25,458 nt of DNA from Clostridiales bacterium (lineage in GTDB: Bacteria; Bacillota; Clostridia; Christensenellales; QALW01): contig JAHAAN010000009.1 in assembly GCA_018376855.1 (NCBI GenBank), forward strand, positions 1-25,458, in the 5' to 3' direction. A program made the position numbers and the translations under genes. Positions within the stretch are counted from its first letter, which is position 1, and each line of letters starts with the position of its first letter. The notes below the pieces were generated by a model, which saw only the letters and a program-made list of their open reading frames with translations, was not told where the DNA came from and did no database searches. Positions 9,027-15,979 of this stretch are shown here, one piece after another.

Positions 9027-9573
9027 CTTCCGTATCCCTCCGTTTATACCTTTCTTCAACATCACTGAAAAACAAATAAATCAAACTGCCTGCCAATGCG
9101 CCGACCGCATAACAAAGAAAAATTCCCATATCCAAATACTTTACTGCATTTTTAAAAATCAGCGCGGATAAGACGGAGAACAACTCGCTACCGCACAAAA
9201 CTGCCATTGCGATCAAAACCGATTTCCACAATTCTGCATTTGTTAAAAACATACATACGCAATAACTCATGACAAGAACCAAGGCCGCAGCCTTAAGCAG
9301 ATCCAAAACGGCTTCCGGCGCTTCCCCAATCACCTGCACATAAGCGGAAAACGGAACCCAAAAGCAGTGAACAAGCTTTGTTTCAGGCAGCTCCAAAGCG
9401 CCGATACGGAAAGGGAAAAAATCCGTACTGATTTTTGCGGTAACACAAAAGAACAAAACGAAATAGCAAACCAGTTGAAAGAAAGAATATTTTCTTTTAT
9501 ATAACAGGAGTACCAGCCTAATAAACGCGATCGGAAACGCAATTAAATACAGCGTTAAGCTTGATATTTCCAT
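9001..9573 (-). CDS. VanZ-like integral membrane protein
   Basis: A 190-residue hydrophobic protein with about five predicted membrane segments (near 5-25, 31-50, 87-110, 115-138 and 145-168) and a charged cytoplasmic tail (EERYKRRDTEDD). The spacing of conserved features resembles the VanZ fold: a polar PF motif after the second segment, a glutamate in GSELFSV, and a KYLDMGIFLCYAVGALAG-type stretch before the last segment. VanZ-like proteins are membrane proteins of poorly known function, the first being linked to teicoplanin resistance. The gene starts seven bases after the preceding small gene and overlaps the ATPase gene. It may be an immunity or accessory subunit of the ABC system (inference). 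The VanZ assignment is by pattern only. Confidence 0.6.
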
Positions 9574-9580
9574 AAATGCC

Positions 9581-9887
9581 TTAACCGTAAAAAGAAGTCA
9601 TGGTAATATCTCCAAACACCTCTGCGTGCTGATTGGCATTGCTGCCTATCTGACGATTGCCGCTCGGATAATATCTATAGGCAAAATTATTTTTCGAGCT
9701 GTTGAACACATTGGTCGAAGTTCTTTCAGAATAGCCTAAGGGAACCGGAGTATATACGGAAATCTGTGTCCATGTTCCCAAAAAGCCCTGCCGCCACAAT
9801 TCCGACTTAGCAGTGATATCGGAATAATTCCCCACCAAGGAACAGCCCGAAAATTCTCGGCACAACCGATGCTATTTTCTTTAAAAT
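9581..9887 (-). pseudogene. Small exported polypeptide, start codon and frame apparently damaged
   Basis: The 3' part encodes about 80 residues rich in Ser, Asn, Thr, Tyr and Gly (for example SDITAKSELWRQGFLGTW and a TMTSFYG end), as in small secreted bacteriocin-like proteins. The promoter and a good AAGGAG site (9898-9893) lie just upstream, but the codon at the right distance is ATT (9887-9885), not ATG. From there the frame gives LKKIASVVPRIFGLFLGG, which resembles a weak signal peptide, then reaches a stop unless one G of the GGGG run (9833-9830) is skipped, when it joins the Ser/Asn-rich frame. In that second frame the only nearby start is a TTG at 9865 with no ribosome site. I read it as a decayed, phase-switched or mis-sequenced precursor for the ABC unit. 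Some resemblance to lactococcin-972-like peptides is only suggestive. Confidence 0.45.
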
Positions 9888-9904
9888 GGAATCTCCTTTT
9901 TCAT

Positions 9905-9933
9905 AAAGTACCATATTTATTTATAACTGTCAA
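9905..9933 (-). promoter_or_regulatory. Promoter of the small-peptide/VanZ/ABC unit
   Basis: On the minus strand a perfect TTGACA (9933-9928) is 17 bp from TACTTT (9910-9905), with a TGG extended -10. Transcription would begin about at the ribosome binding site, giving a very short leader. Confidence 0.7.
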
Positions 9934-9955
9934 TATACTTACAAAGATTTTATAA

Positions 9956-9992
9956 AAAAACGCATCCCACTATTTCCAGCAGGATGCGTTTT
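9956..9992 (-). terminator. Terminator after rplA
   Basis: On the minus strand AAAACGCATCC and GGATGCGTTTT arms pair around a 13-14 base loop and end in a run of T. It closes the rpmG-secE-nusG-rplK-rplA unit. Confidence 0.85.
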
Positions 9993-10006
9993 ACAAAACC
10001 TTACAA

Positions 10007-10699
10007 TCAGCTAAACTTAGCGCCGTTAACCTTGATACCAGGGCCCATTGTGCTGCTGATAACTACGCTGCGCAGATAGGTACCCTTTGCAGCCGTCGGC
10101 TTCGCTTTGATAACAGCCTCCATCAGAACGCGAAGGTTCTCATTGAGCTTCTCTGCGCCAAAGCTTGCCTTTCCAATCGGAACGTGCACGATCGCGGTTT
10201 TATCCACTCTGTATTCAACCTTACCGGCTTTGATATCCTTAATCGCACGAGCAATATCCATCGAAACGGTACCGCTCTTGGGGTTCGGCATCAAGCCTTT
10301 CGGACCGAGCAGCTTACCGAGACGGCCAACCTGACCCATCATATCCGGCGTGGTAACGATAACATCGTAATCAAACCATTGCTCGGACTGGATCTTTGTA
10401 ACCATTTCCTCAGCGCCGGCAAAATCAGCGCCGGCAGCCAAAGCATCGTCAACCTTATCGCCCTTGACAATCGCCAAAATGCGAACCTTTTTGCCGGTTC
10501 CGTGCGGCAGAACCACTACGCCGCGAACCTGCTGATCGGCATGACGGGGATCAACGCCCAAACGAATCGACATCTCGATCGTCTCATCGAACTTCGCCTT
10601 TGCGGTTGCCACTGCAAGCGCAACAGCCTCAGCGGGATCGTAGAGCTTTTGAGAATCGACCTGCTTCAGGCTCTCGATATATTTCTTTCCGTGTTTCAT
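10007..10699 (-). CDS. rplA: 50S ribosomal protein L1
   Basis: A full-length 230-residue L1, the protein of the mobile stalk at the ribosomal E site and the known autogenous repressor of its own operon. It begins MKHGKKYIES and contains the family's RLGVDPRHADQQVRG and GPKGLMPNPKSGTV signatures. The start ATG at 10699 has GGGAGG at proper spacing. Directly upstream of that ribosome site is a hairpin resembling the L1-binding site of 23S rRNA, so feedback on rplA itself is likely. The usual next genes rplJ and rplL do not follow: a terminator lies 15 bp after the stop. Confidence 0.98.
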   Translation of the reverse strand: MKHGKKYIESLKQVDSQKLYDPAEAVALAVATAKAKFDETIEMSIRLGVDPRHADQQVRGVVVLPHGTGKKVRILAIVKGDKVDDALAAGADFAGAEEMVTKIQSEQWFDYDVIVTTPDMMGQVGRLGKLLGPKGLMPNPKSGTVSMDIARAIKDIKAGKVEYRVDKTAIVHVPIGKASFGAEKLNENLRVLMEAVIKAKPTAAKGTYLRSVVISSTMGPGIKVNGAKFS

Positions 10700-10713
10700 T
10701 CTTAAAACCTCCC

Positions 10714-10750
10714 TGTGGTGCTTACGGTGCAGAGCCCTGCCCCTCCCACA
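10714..10750 (-). promoter_or_regulatory. Intercistronic L1-binding-site mimic before rplA
   Basis: On the mRNA strand TGTGGGAGG opens the element and GCACCACA closes it, with a small GCAG/CTGC hairpin between. The TGTGG/CCACA arms enclose an asymmetric internal loop, as in the L1 site of 23S rRNA. The 3' arm touches the GGGAGG ribosome site of rplA, so L1 binding could block initiation. A sister copy lies before rplK. Confidence 0.6.
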
Positions 10751-10764
10751 AATTATGACTGAAC

Positions 10765-11190
10765 TCAGTCGACCACCGAAACGCCCATGCTGCGCGCCGT
10801 ACCGGCGATCATGCTCATAGCAGCTTCGACATTGTACGCATTAAGATCGGGCAGCTTCAGCTCTGCGATCTCGCGAACCTGCGCTTTGGTGATCTGTGCG
10901 ACCTTTGTCTTATTCGGCGCGCCCGAACCGGATTCAATTCCGCATGCCTTCTTAATCAGAACGGCAGCCGGCGGAGTTTTGGTAATAAACGAAAAGGAAC
11001 GATCCTGATAAATCGAAATTACCACCGGAATAATCAGACCTGCCTGTTTTGCGGTACGCTCATTGAACTCTTTGCAGAAGCCCATGATATTGATACCGTG
11101 AGGGCCCAGAACCGAGCCGACAGGAGGCGCAGGGGTAGCCTTGCCTGCTGCGATTTGCAGCTTTACCATGCCTGTAATTTTCTTTGCCAT
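10765..11190 (-). CDS. rplK: 50S ribosomal protein L11
   Basis: A 141-residue L11, the normal length, part of the GTPase-associated centre where it binds 23S rRNA and contacts translation factors. The N-terminal domain reads MAKKITGMVKLQIAAGKATP and carries PPVGSVLGPHGINIMGFCKEFN-type wording; the C-terminal RNA-binding domain contains the GSGAPNKTKV motif. The ATG at 11190 is preceded by GGAGGTG; the open frame continues upstream into the leader and is not used. It follows nusG after a 109-bp structured leader and precedes rplA by 65 bp, with an L1-site-like hairpin in each gap. Confidence 0.97.
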   Translation of the reverse strand: MAKKITGMVKLQIAAGKATPAPPVGSVLGPHGINIMGFCKEFNERTAKQAGLIIPVVISIYQDRSFSFITKTPPAAVLIKKACGIESGSGAPNKTKVAQITKAQVREIAELKLPDLNAYNVEAAMSMIAGTARSMGVSVVD

Positions 11191-11215
11191 TTGAAATACA
11201 CCTCCTCTTACATAT

Positions 11216-11252
11216 GATGTGGTGCCTGCGGATGCAAATGCATCCTCCCACC
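11216..11252 (-). promoter_or_regulatory. L1-binding-site mimic in the rplK leader
   Basis: The mRNA strand has GGTGGGAGG, a GGATGCA/TGCATCC hairpin and then GCAGGCACCAC. The outer GTGG/CCAC pairing with an asymmetric internal loop matches what I recall of the L1 site in E. coli 23S rRNA (GGUGGGAGG ... ACCACC). Autogenous control of rplK-rplA by L1 at such a site is established in bacteria. Just 5' of it is a separate strong hairpin CCCGCGC-GGT-GCGCGGG (11270-11254). Confidence 0.65.
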
Positions 11253-11299
11253 GCCCGCGCACCGCGCGGGACTATATTAAAACACCCGTTATGCGGGCA

Positions 11300-11842
11300 T
11301 TATAATACCTGAACCTGAACAAAATCCAATTCAACTGGCGTTTCGCGGCCAAACATAGAAACCATCACGCGCAGCTTTTGATGAACGGCGTCAATCTCCT
11401 CCACCGTACCGGTAAAGCCGTCTAACGGCCCTGAGGTAATGCTGACGCAGTCGCCCTTATGAATATCCAGCTTGATCGAAACGTTTTCAACGCCCATGCG
11501 CCGCACTTCTTCATCGCTCAGCGGAATGGGCTGTTTAGAACCCGGCCCGACAAAACCCGTTACACCGCGCGTATTGCGAACGGCATACCATGTTTGCTGG
11601 TTCATAATCATTTTAATCATGACATAACCGGGAAAAAGCTTGCGCTGAACCAATTTTTTCTTATCGTTGCGAATTTCCAGCACATCCTCCGTGGGAATAC
11701 GGATATCCGTGATGTACTCCTGAAGCTGCATATTTTCCACCATGTTCTGCAGGCTGGTCATGACTTTATTTTCATAACCGGAATAGGTATGGATCACATA
11801 CCATTTCGATTCGTTCACAGAAGCTTCCTGACTCATTTGCAT
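11300..11842 (-). CDS. nusG: Transcription elongation/antitermination factor NusG
   Basis: A 180-residue NusG. The NGN domain begins KWYVIHTYSGYENKV and includes RKLFPGYVMIKM, which forms the RNA-polymerase contact surface; the C-terminal KOW domain carries KGDCVSITSGPLDGFTGTV. It binds RNA polymerase during elongation and can couple it to Rho or ribosomal protein S10. The ATG at 11842 follows AAGGAG by five bases, and the ATG two codons later is an alternative. Gene order secE-nusG-rplK is the bacterial norm. A short GC hairpin with a T run just after the stop might reduce read-through into rplK but is weak. Confidence 0.97.
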   Translation of the reverse strand: MQMSQEASVNESKWYVIHTYSGYENKVMTSLQNMVENMQLQEYITDIRIPTEDVLEIRNDKKKLVQRKLFPGYVMIKMIMNQQTWYAVRNTRGVTGFVGPGSKQPIPLSDEEVRRMGVENVSIKLDIHKGDCVSITSGPLDGFTGTVEEIDAVHQKLRVMVSMFGRETPVELDFVQVQVL

Positions 11843-11855
11843 ACTCGCTCCTTAA

Positions 11856-12146
11856 TCAACCCAACAAAGCAGGAAGGTCTTTTGTCAGCCATTGCTGCAC
11901 CACGGTTGAAACCAGCCAGTCCATCAGCCCGACCACAACTGCCATCACGACGACCACTGCAAACACGCTCAAGCAATAGCTGGTTAATTCTTTTTTGGTA
12001 GGCCACGTAACCTTTTTCAGTTCCGCCGCCATCTCCCGAAACGGCCTTGCAATACGTTTAAAAATATTTTCCTTCTTTTTGGACTTTTTCACCGCTGCAC
12101 TATTCTTTACAGCAGGCGCTGTTTTTTCGGCTTTTTCTTTAGCCAT
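11856..12146 (-). CDS. secE: Preprotein translocase subunit SecE
   Basis: A 96-residue SecE, the small clamp subunit of the SecYEG protein channel in the membrane. A lysine/alanine-rich cytoplasmic N-terminus leads to the conserved FREMAAELKKVTWPTKKEL motif, which lies on the membrane surface against SecY, then a single membrane segment (LSVFAVVVVMAVVVGLMDWL). The start is set at ATG 12146, preceded by GGAGG 11 bases upstream; a GTG at 12164 is in frame but overlaps that ribosome site. It lies 13 bp before nusG, as usual. Confidence 0.95.
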   Translation of the reverse strand: MAKEKAEKTAPAVKNSAAVKKSKKKENIFKRIARPFREMAAELKKVTWPTKKELTSYCLSVFAVVVVMAVVVGLMDWLVSTVVQQWLTKDLPALLG

Positions 12147-12191
12147 TGTTTTCACATCCTCCACTCGGCATTCTATAGCCCCTCAGGGGAT

Positions 12192-12353
12192 TTACTTTGT
12201 TTCCTTATGAGTCGTATGAGCTTTACAGGTTCTGCAATACTTGCGAATCTCCAAGCGATCCGGATCGTTTTTCTTGTTCTTGGACGTAATGTAGTTCCTG
12301 TTCTTGCATTCCGTGCATGCAAGCGTAATGTTGATTCTCTGACCGGCAGCCAT
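12192..12353 (-). CDS. rpmG: 50S ribosomal protein L33, zinc-binding form
   Basis: A 53-residue L33 beginning MAAGQRINITLACTECKNRN. Two CxxC pairs (CTEC and CRTC) mark the zinc-binding (C+) version, which in many Firmicutes is replaced by a cysteine-free paralogue when zinc is scarce. The ATG at 12353 follows GGAGGTG; the open frame further upstream overlaps the promoter and is not coding. It is the first gene of the unit; the promoter lies 50 bp upstream. No tRNA-Trp gene lies between it and secE. Confidence 0.95.
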   Translation of the reverse strand: MAAGQRINITLACTECKNRNYITSKNKKNDPDRLEIRKYCRTCKAHTTHKETK

Positions 12354-12402
12354 GTTTCCACCTCCAAAATGTGTAAGACACCCTTTATACAAATGCCTAT
12401 AT

Positions 12403-12431
12403 AATTTATCACAAAAACATACGCATGTCAA
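12403..12431 (-). promoter_or_regulatory. Promoter of the rpmG-secE-nusG-rplK-rplA unit
   Basis: On the minus strand a perfect TTGACA (12431-12426) and TAAATT (12408-12403) lie 17 bp apart, about 50 bp upstream of rpmG. Confidence 0.8.
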
Positions 12432-12463
12432 CATTTTATTTAGAAACAGCGTTTTTTTGTACA

Positions 12464-12487
12464 AACAAAAAAGCTACGAAGCTTTCG
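12464..12487 (-). terminator. Terminator after the GNAT gene
   Basis: On the minus strand AAAGCT-TCGT-AGCTTT (12485-12470) forms a 6-bp stem followed by a T run. It ends the uvrB-uvrA-GNAT transcript, about 90 bp after the last stop and just before the rpmG promoter. Confidence 0.65.
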
Positions 12488-12575
12488 CACGCAACTTTGT
12501 TGTTATTATAGCATATTATTTTGCGTTTTGCAAACCTTTTTGTTTAAAATTTCCGGCAAACCGAAAAAGAATTTT

Positions 12576-13130
12576 TCATTGCTGTAAATCACGCTTTGCC
12601 GAAAAGATCAAATGCGGCATATCCACCCCGTAATAGCGCTTAATAAGCTGCCCCCGAAGAACCATTCCGTTTCTTTTCGCAACGTTCTGCGAAGGAATAT
12701 TGGTATCCCGAATGATGGAAAACACCTCGGTGGCATTCAGCTTTGCAAACGCATATTCCTTGCAGGCTGCCGCCGCCTCAATGGCATACCCCTGATGCCA
12801 AAAGGCTTTTTGAAATAAATATCCGATCTCTAAAACCCGATCTGCGCCGCACTGCTGCACGGTGATCCCGCATTGCCCTATCATTTCACCGGTCTGCTTT
12901 AACACCGCCGCCCACAAGCCGAAGCCATCCTCTCGGTAACGCCGGCGCTGCCGATCCAGCCAAGCCTGTGTCTCCGCGTCGTCAAAGGCATGCTCATAGG
13001 CGTACATGACTTCCGCATCCTGAAGGATCCTGCACAGCGCCGCATAATCCGTCTGCCGCATCTGCCGCAGATATAATCTATCCGTTTGCAGGATCATATC
13101 CGCCTCATGCTTTTTTCCCACCGAGTCCAT
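12576..13130 (-). CDS. GNAT-family N-acetyltransferase (RimJ/RimL-like)
   Basis: A 184-residue acetyltransferase that would move an acetyl group from acetyl-CoA to an amine. It contains LQTDRLYLRQM near the start, GEMIGQCGI, the EIGYLFQKAFWHQGYAIEAAAA block with the acetyl-CoA loop, and the NIPSQNVAKRNGM motif common in the RimJ/RimL group that acetylates ribosomal proteins or small molecules. The start overlaps the uvrA stop in ATGATG: the second ATG (13130) has GGGAG seven bases upstream, while the first (13133) is closer. This coupling puts it in the uvrB-uvrA transcript, although a repair role need not follow. The substrate cannot be told. Confidence 0.88.
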   Translation of the reverse strand: MDSVGKKHEADMILQTDRLYLRQMRQTDYAALCRILQDAEVMYAYEHAFDDAETQAWLDRQRRRYREDGFGLWAAVLKQTGEMIGQCGITVQQCGADRVLEIGYLFQKAFWHQGYAIEAAAACKEYAFAKLNATEVFSIIRDTNIPSQNVAKRNGMVLRGQLIKRYYGVDMPHLIFSAKRDLQQ

Positions 13131-15979
13131 CATTTTTCTCCCTTTTGCTTTCTGCGCTTCTTTCCCAGCACCTTCGCTAAATACTCCCCTGTATACGAGC
13201 CTTGAACGCGCGTCAGCTCCTCCGGCGTGCCGCTGGCAACAAGATAGCCGCCGCGATCGCCGCCCTCCGGCCCTAAATCGATGCAGTAATCCGCGCATTT
13301 GATAACATCCAGATTATGTTCAATGACCACAACGGTATTGCCGTTTTCGCACAGGCGGTTCAGCATAACGATCAGCTTGGCCACATCGTCGGTATGCAGG
13401 CCGGTAGTCGGCTCGTCCAAAATATAGATCGTCTTTCCGGTGCCGCGGCGCGAAAGCTCCGTAGCCAGCTTAACGCGCTGCGCTTCGCCGCCTGAAAGCG
13501 TAGTAGAAGGCTGCCCGAGCTTAACGTAGCCAAGCCCCACCTCATAAAGCGTTTTGATCTTTTCATAGATGGAAGGAATGCTTTGAAAAAATCCCATTGC
13601 CTCCTCTACCGTCATTTCCAGCACATCATAGATGCTTTTACCTTTATAGCGCACCTGCAGGGTTTCATGGTTATACCGTTTTCCCTTGCAAACCTCGCAA
13701 GGCACATAAATATCGGGCATAAAGTGCATTTCGATCTTCAGCACACCGTCGCCCGAGCAGGCCTCACAGCGCCCGCCCTTAACGTTAAAACTGAAGCGGG
13801 CTGCATTATAGCCTTTTGTCTTTGCATCCACCGTGGCGGCAAAAAGATTTCTGATCGCATCAAAAACCCCCGTGTAGGTAGCGGGATTGGAGCGCGGCGT
13901 GCGCCCGATGGGAGACTGGTCGATCACAATGATTTTATCCAAATGCTCCGCGCCGTCAATCCGCTTGCACTTTCCGCCCACGACCTTTGTTCCGTTGAGC
14001 ATTCTGGCCAGATTTTTATAAAGCACGCCGTTGACAAGAGAGCTTTTGCCCGAACCCGAAACGCCGGTTACACAGGTAAACAGCCCGATCGGGATATCGA
14101 CGTTGATCTCCTTCAGATTATGCTCCGCAGCGCCCTTAATTTTGATCCATCGCCAATCCGGCACGCGCCGCTCCTTCGGAACAGGAATCTGCTTTCGGCC
14201 GGAAAGATACGCGCCGGTAACGGAAGCCTCGTTGCGCATCACCTCTTCGGGCGTGCCCGCGGCAACAACATTTCCCCCGTGCGAACCGGCGCCGGGGCCG
14301 ATATCCACCAGATAATCAGCCGCCATCATAGTTTCTTCGTCGTGCTCGACAACCACCAGCGTATTGCCCAAATCCCGCAGGTGCTTGAGCGTTTCCAGCA
14401 GCTTGCTGTTATCCCGCTGATGCAGTCCGATGCTGGGCTCGTCCAAAATATACAGCACGCCCATAAGCCCCGCGCCGATCTGCGTGGCCAAACGAATGCG
14501 CTGCGCCTCGCCGCCCGAAAGCGTTGCAGCGCCGCGCGCAAGCGTCAAATAATTCAGCCCCACGTCGCGCAAAAACTTCAAGCGAACACAAACCTCTTTA
14601 AGAATTCTTTCCCCGATAAGCCGCTGCTGCTCCGTCAGTTCAAGACTGCTGACAAAATCGTACGCCTCGCTGATACTGAGCGCACTGAGCTGCGCGATAT
14701 TTAACCCGCCCACCGTTACGGCAAGCACTTCGGGTTTCAAGCGCAGCCCGTTGCAAACGGGGCAAGGCTCCTCCACCATATACTGCGAAAGCTCCTGTTT
14801 GACCGATTCGGAAGAGGTTTCCGCATACCGGCGCCTCAATGAAGGAATAATTCCCTCAAACGGCTGACGATAGGTGCGCGTGTGGCGGGCGGTAACGATT
14901 TCAAACTCGATCTGCTCCTTACCTGACCCGTACATCAGCGCCTGATATGCTTGCTCCGACAGCTCACACACAGGCGTATTGATATCAAACCCGTAATGCG
15001 CGGCAAGACCGCGATAGGTTGTCATAGCCACAGAATCCTCCGCCAATGTATTCCAGCCGGAAACGCGTACGGCTCCCCGGGCAAGAGAAAGCGTGGAATC
15101 CGCAATCACCAGCTCGGGCGAAATGCGGCTTTGCGTTCCCAAACCCGTACAAGCCGGGCAAGCGCCGAAAGGACTGTTAAAGGAAAACATGCGCGGCTCC
15201 AGCTCCTCAATGGCAATGCCGCACTCCGGGCAGGCGTAATTTTGGCTGAAAAGCGTCTCTTCCCCGCCGATATCGCACAGCGCAAGCCCATCCGCCAGCT
15301 TCAACGCGGTTTCCAGCGAATCAGATACGCGGGAACGGCTCTGTTCCTTAACGATAATACGATCCACTACTATTTCTATCGTATGCTTTTTGTTTTTGTC
15401 CAGCTCGCGCTCGTCTTCCAGCTCGCACATTTCGCCGTCGATGCGCGCGCGCAGAAATCCGCTTTTGCGGAATTCCTCCAAATATTTGACGAATTCGCCC
15501 TTTCGGGAACGGACAACGGGCGCCATCACAACCACTCTTGTGCCCTCCGGGCTTGCCATCACGGCATCGACCATCTGATCAACTGTCTGACTGCTGATCT
15601 CCCTGCCGCACTTGGGGCAATGCGGAATCCCGATTCTTGCGTAAAGCAGACGCAAATAATCATGAATCTCCGTTACAGTTCCCACAGTGGAGCGCGGATT
15701 TCGCCCTGTGGTTTTCTGATCTATGCTGATCGCCGGGCTGAGTCCTTCGATATAATCCACATCCGGCTTTTCCATCTGCCCCAAAAACTGGCGGGCATAT
15801 GAAGACAGCGATTCCACATAGCGCCGCTGCCCCTCGGCATAAAGCGTGTCGAACGCCAGTGAGCTTTTACCGGAACCGCTAAGGCCTGTAAACACCACCA
15901 GCTTATTGCGCGGGATCGTCAGATCGACATTCTTCAGATTATTAACGCGCGCGCCTTTGATTACAATATTTTCAAGCAT
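13130..15979 (-). CDS. uvrA: Excinuclease ABC subunit A
   Basis: A 949-residue UvrA, the damage-recognition ATPase of nucleotide excision repair, which works with UvrB. It has two ABC modules: Walker A GLSGSGKSS and GVSGSGKSS, and LSGGEAQR signatures in both halves. Zinc-binding cysteine clusters are visible (CPKCGREI; CPECGIAIEE...CPACTG; CPVCNG; CEACSGDG...CEVCKGKR). The start is ATG 15979, six bases after GGAGG; an ATG at 15985 touches that ribosome site, and the long upstream extension lies inside uvrB. It overlaps uvrB by eight bases and the GNAT gene by one, so the three genes appear translationally coupled. Long open frames on the opposite strand here are shadows. Confidence 0.98.
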   Translation of the reverse strand: MLENIVIKGARVNNLKNVDLTIPRNKLVVFTGLSGSGKSSLAFDTLYAEGQRRYVESLSSYARQFLGQMEKPDVDYIEGLSPAISIDQKTTGRNPRSTVGTVTEIHDYLRLLYARIGIPHCPKCGREISSQTVDQMVDAVMASPEGTRVVVMAPVVRSRKGEFVKYLEEFRKSGFLRARIDGEMCELEDERELDKNKKHTIEIVVDRIIVKEQSRSRVSDSLETALKLADGLALCDIGGEETLFSQNYACPECGIAIEELEPRMFSFNSPFGACPACTGLGTQSRISPELVIADSTLSLARGAVRVSGWNTLAEDSVAMTTYRGLAAHYGFDINTPVCELSEQAYQALMYGSGKEQIEFEIVTARHTRTYRQPFEGIIPSLRRRYAETSSESVKQELSQYMVEEPCPVCNGLRLKPEVLAVTVGGLNIAQLSALSISEAYDFVSSLELTEQQRLIGERILKEVCVRLKFLRDVGLNYLTLARGAATLSGGEAQRIRLATQIGAGLMGVLYILDEPSIGLHQRDNSKLLETLKHLRDLGNTLVVVEHDEETMMAADYLVDIGPGAGSHGGNVVAAGTPEEVMRNEASVTGAYLSGRKQIPVPKERRVPDWRWIKIKGAAEHNLKEINVDIPIGLFTCVTGVSGSGKSSLVNGVLYKNLARMLNGTKVVGGKCKRIDGAEHLDKIIVIDQSPIGRTPRSNPATYTGVFDAIRNLFAATVDAKTKGYNAARFSFNVKGGRCEACSGDGVLKIEMHFMPDIYVPCEVCKGKRYNHETLQVRYKGKSIYDVLEMTVEEAMGFFQSIPSIYEKIKTLYEVGLGYVKLGQPSTTLSGGEAQRVKLATELSRRGTGKTIYILDEPTTGLHTDDVAKLIVMLNRLCENGNTVVVIEHNLDVIKCADYCIDLGPEGGDRGGYLVASGTPEELTRVQGSYTGEYLAKVLGKKRRKQKGEK

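Noticed and set aside
12165..12191. Possible terminator or tRNA between rpmG and secE
   Set aside because: Only a CCCCT/AGGGG mini-palindrome is present, with no T run and no space for a tRNA.
13583..14704. 373-residue open frame antisense to uvrA
   Set aside because: It lies wholly within uvrA on the opposite strand, has no start signals, and follows from codon bias in the real gene.
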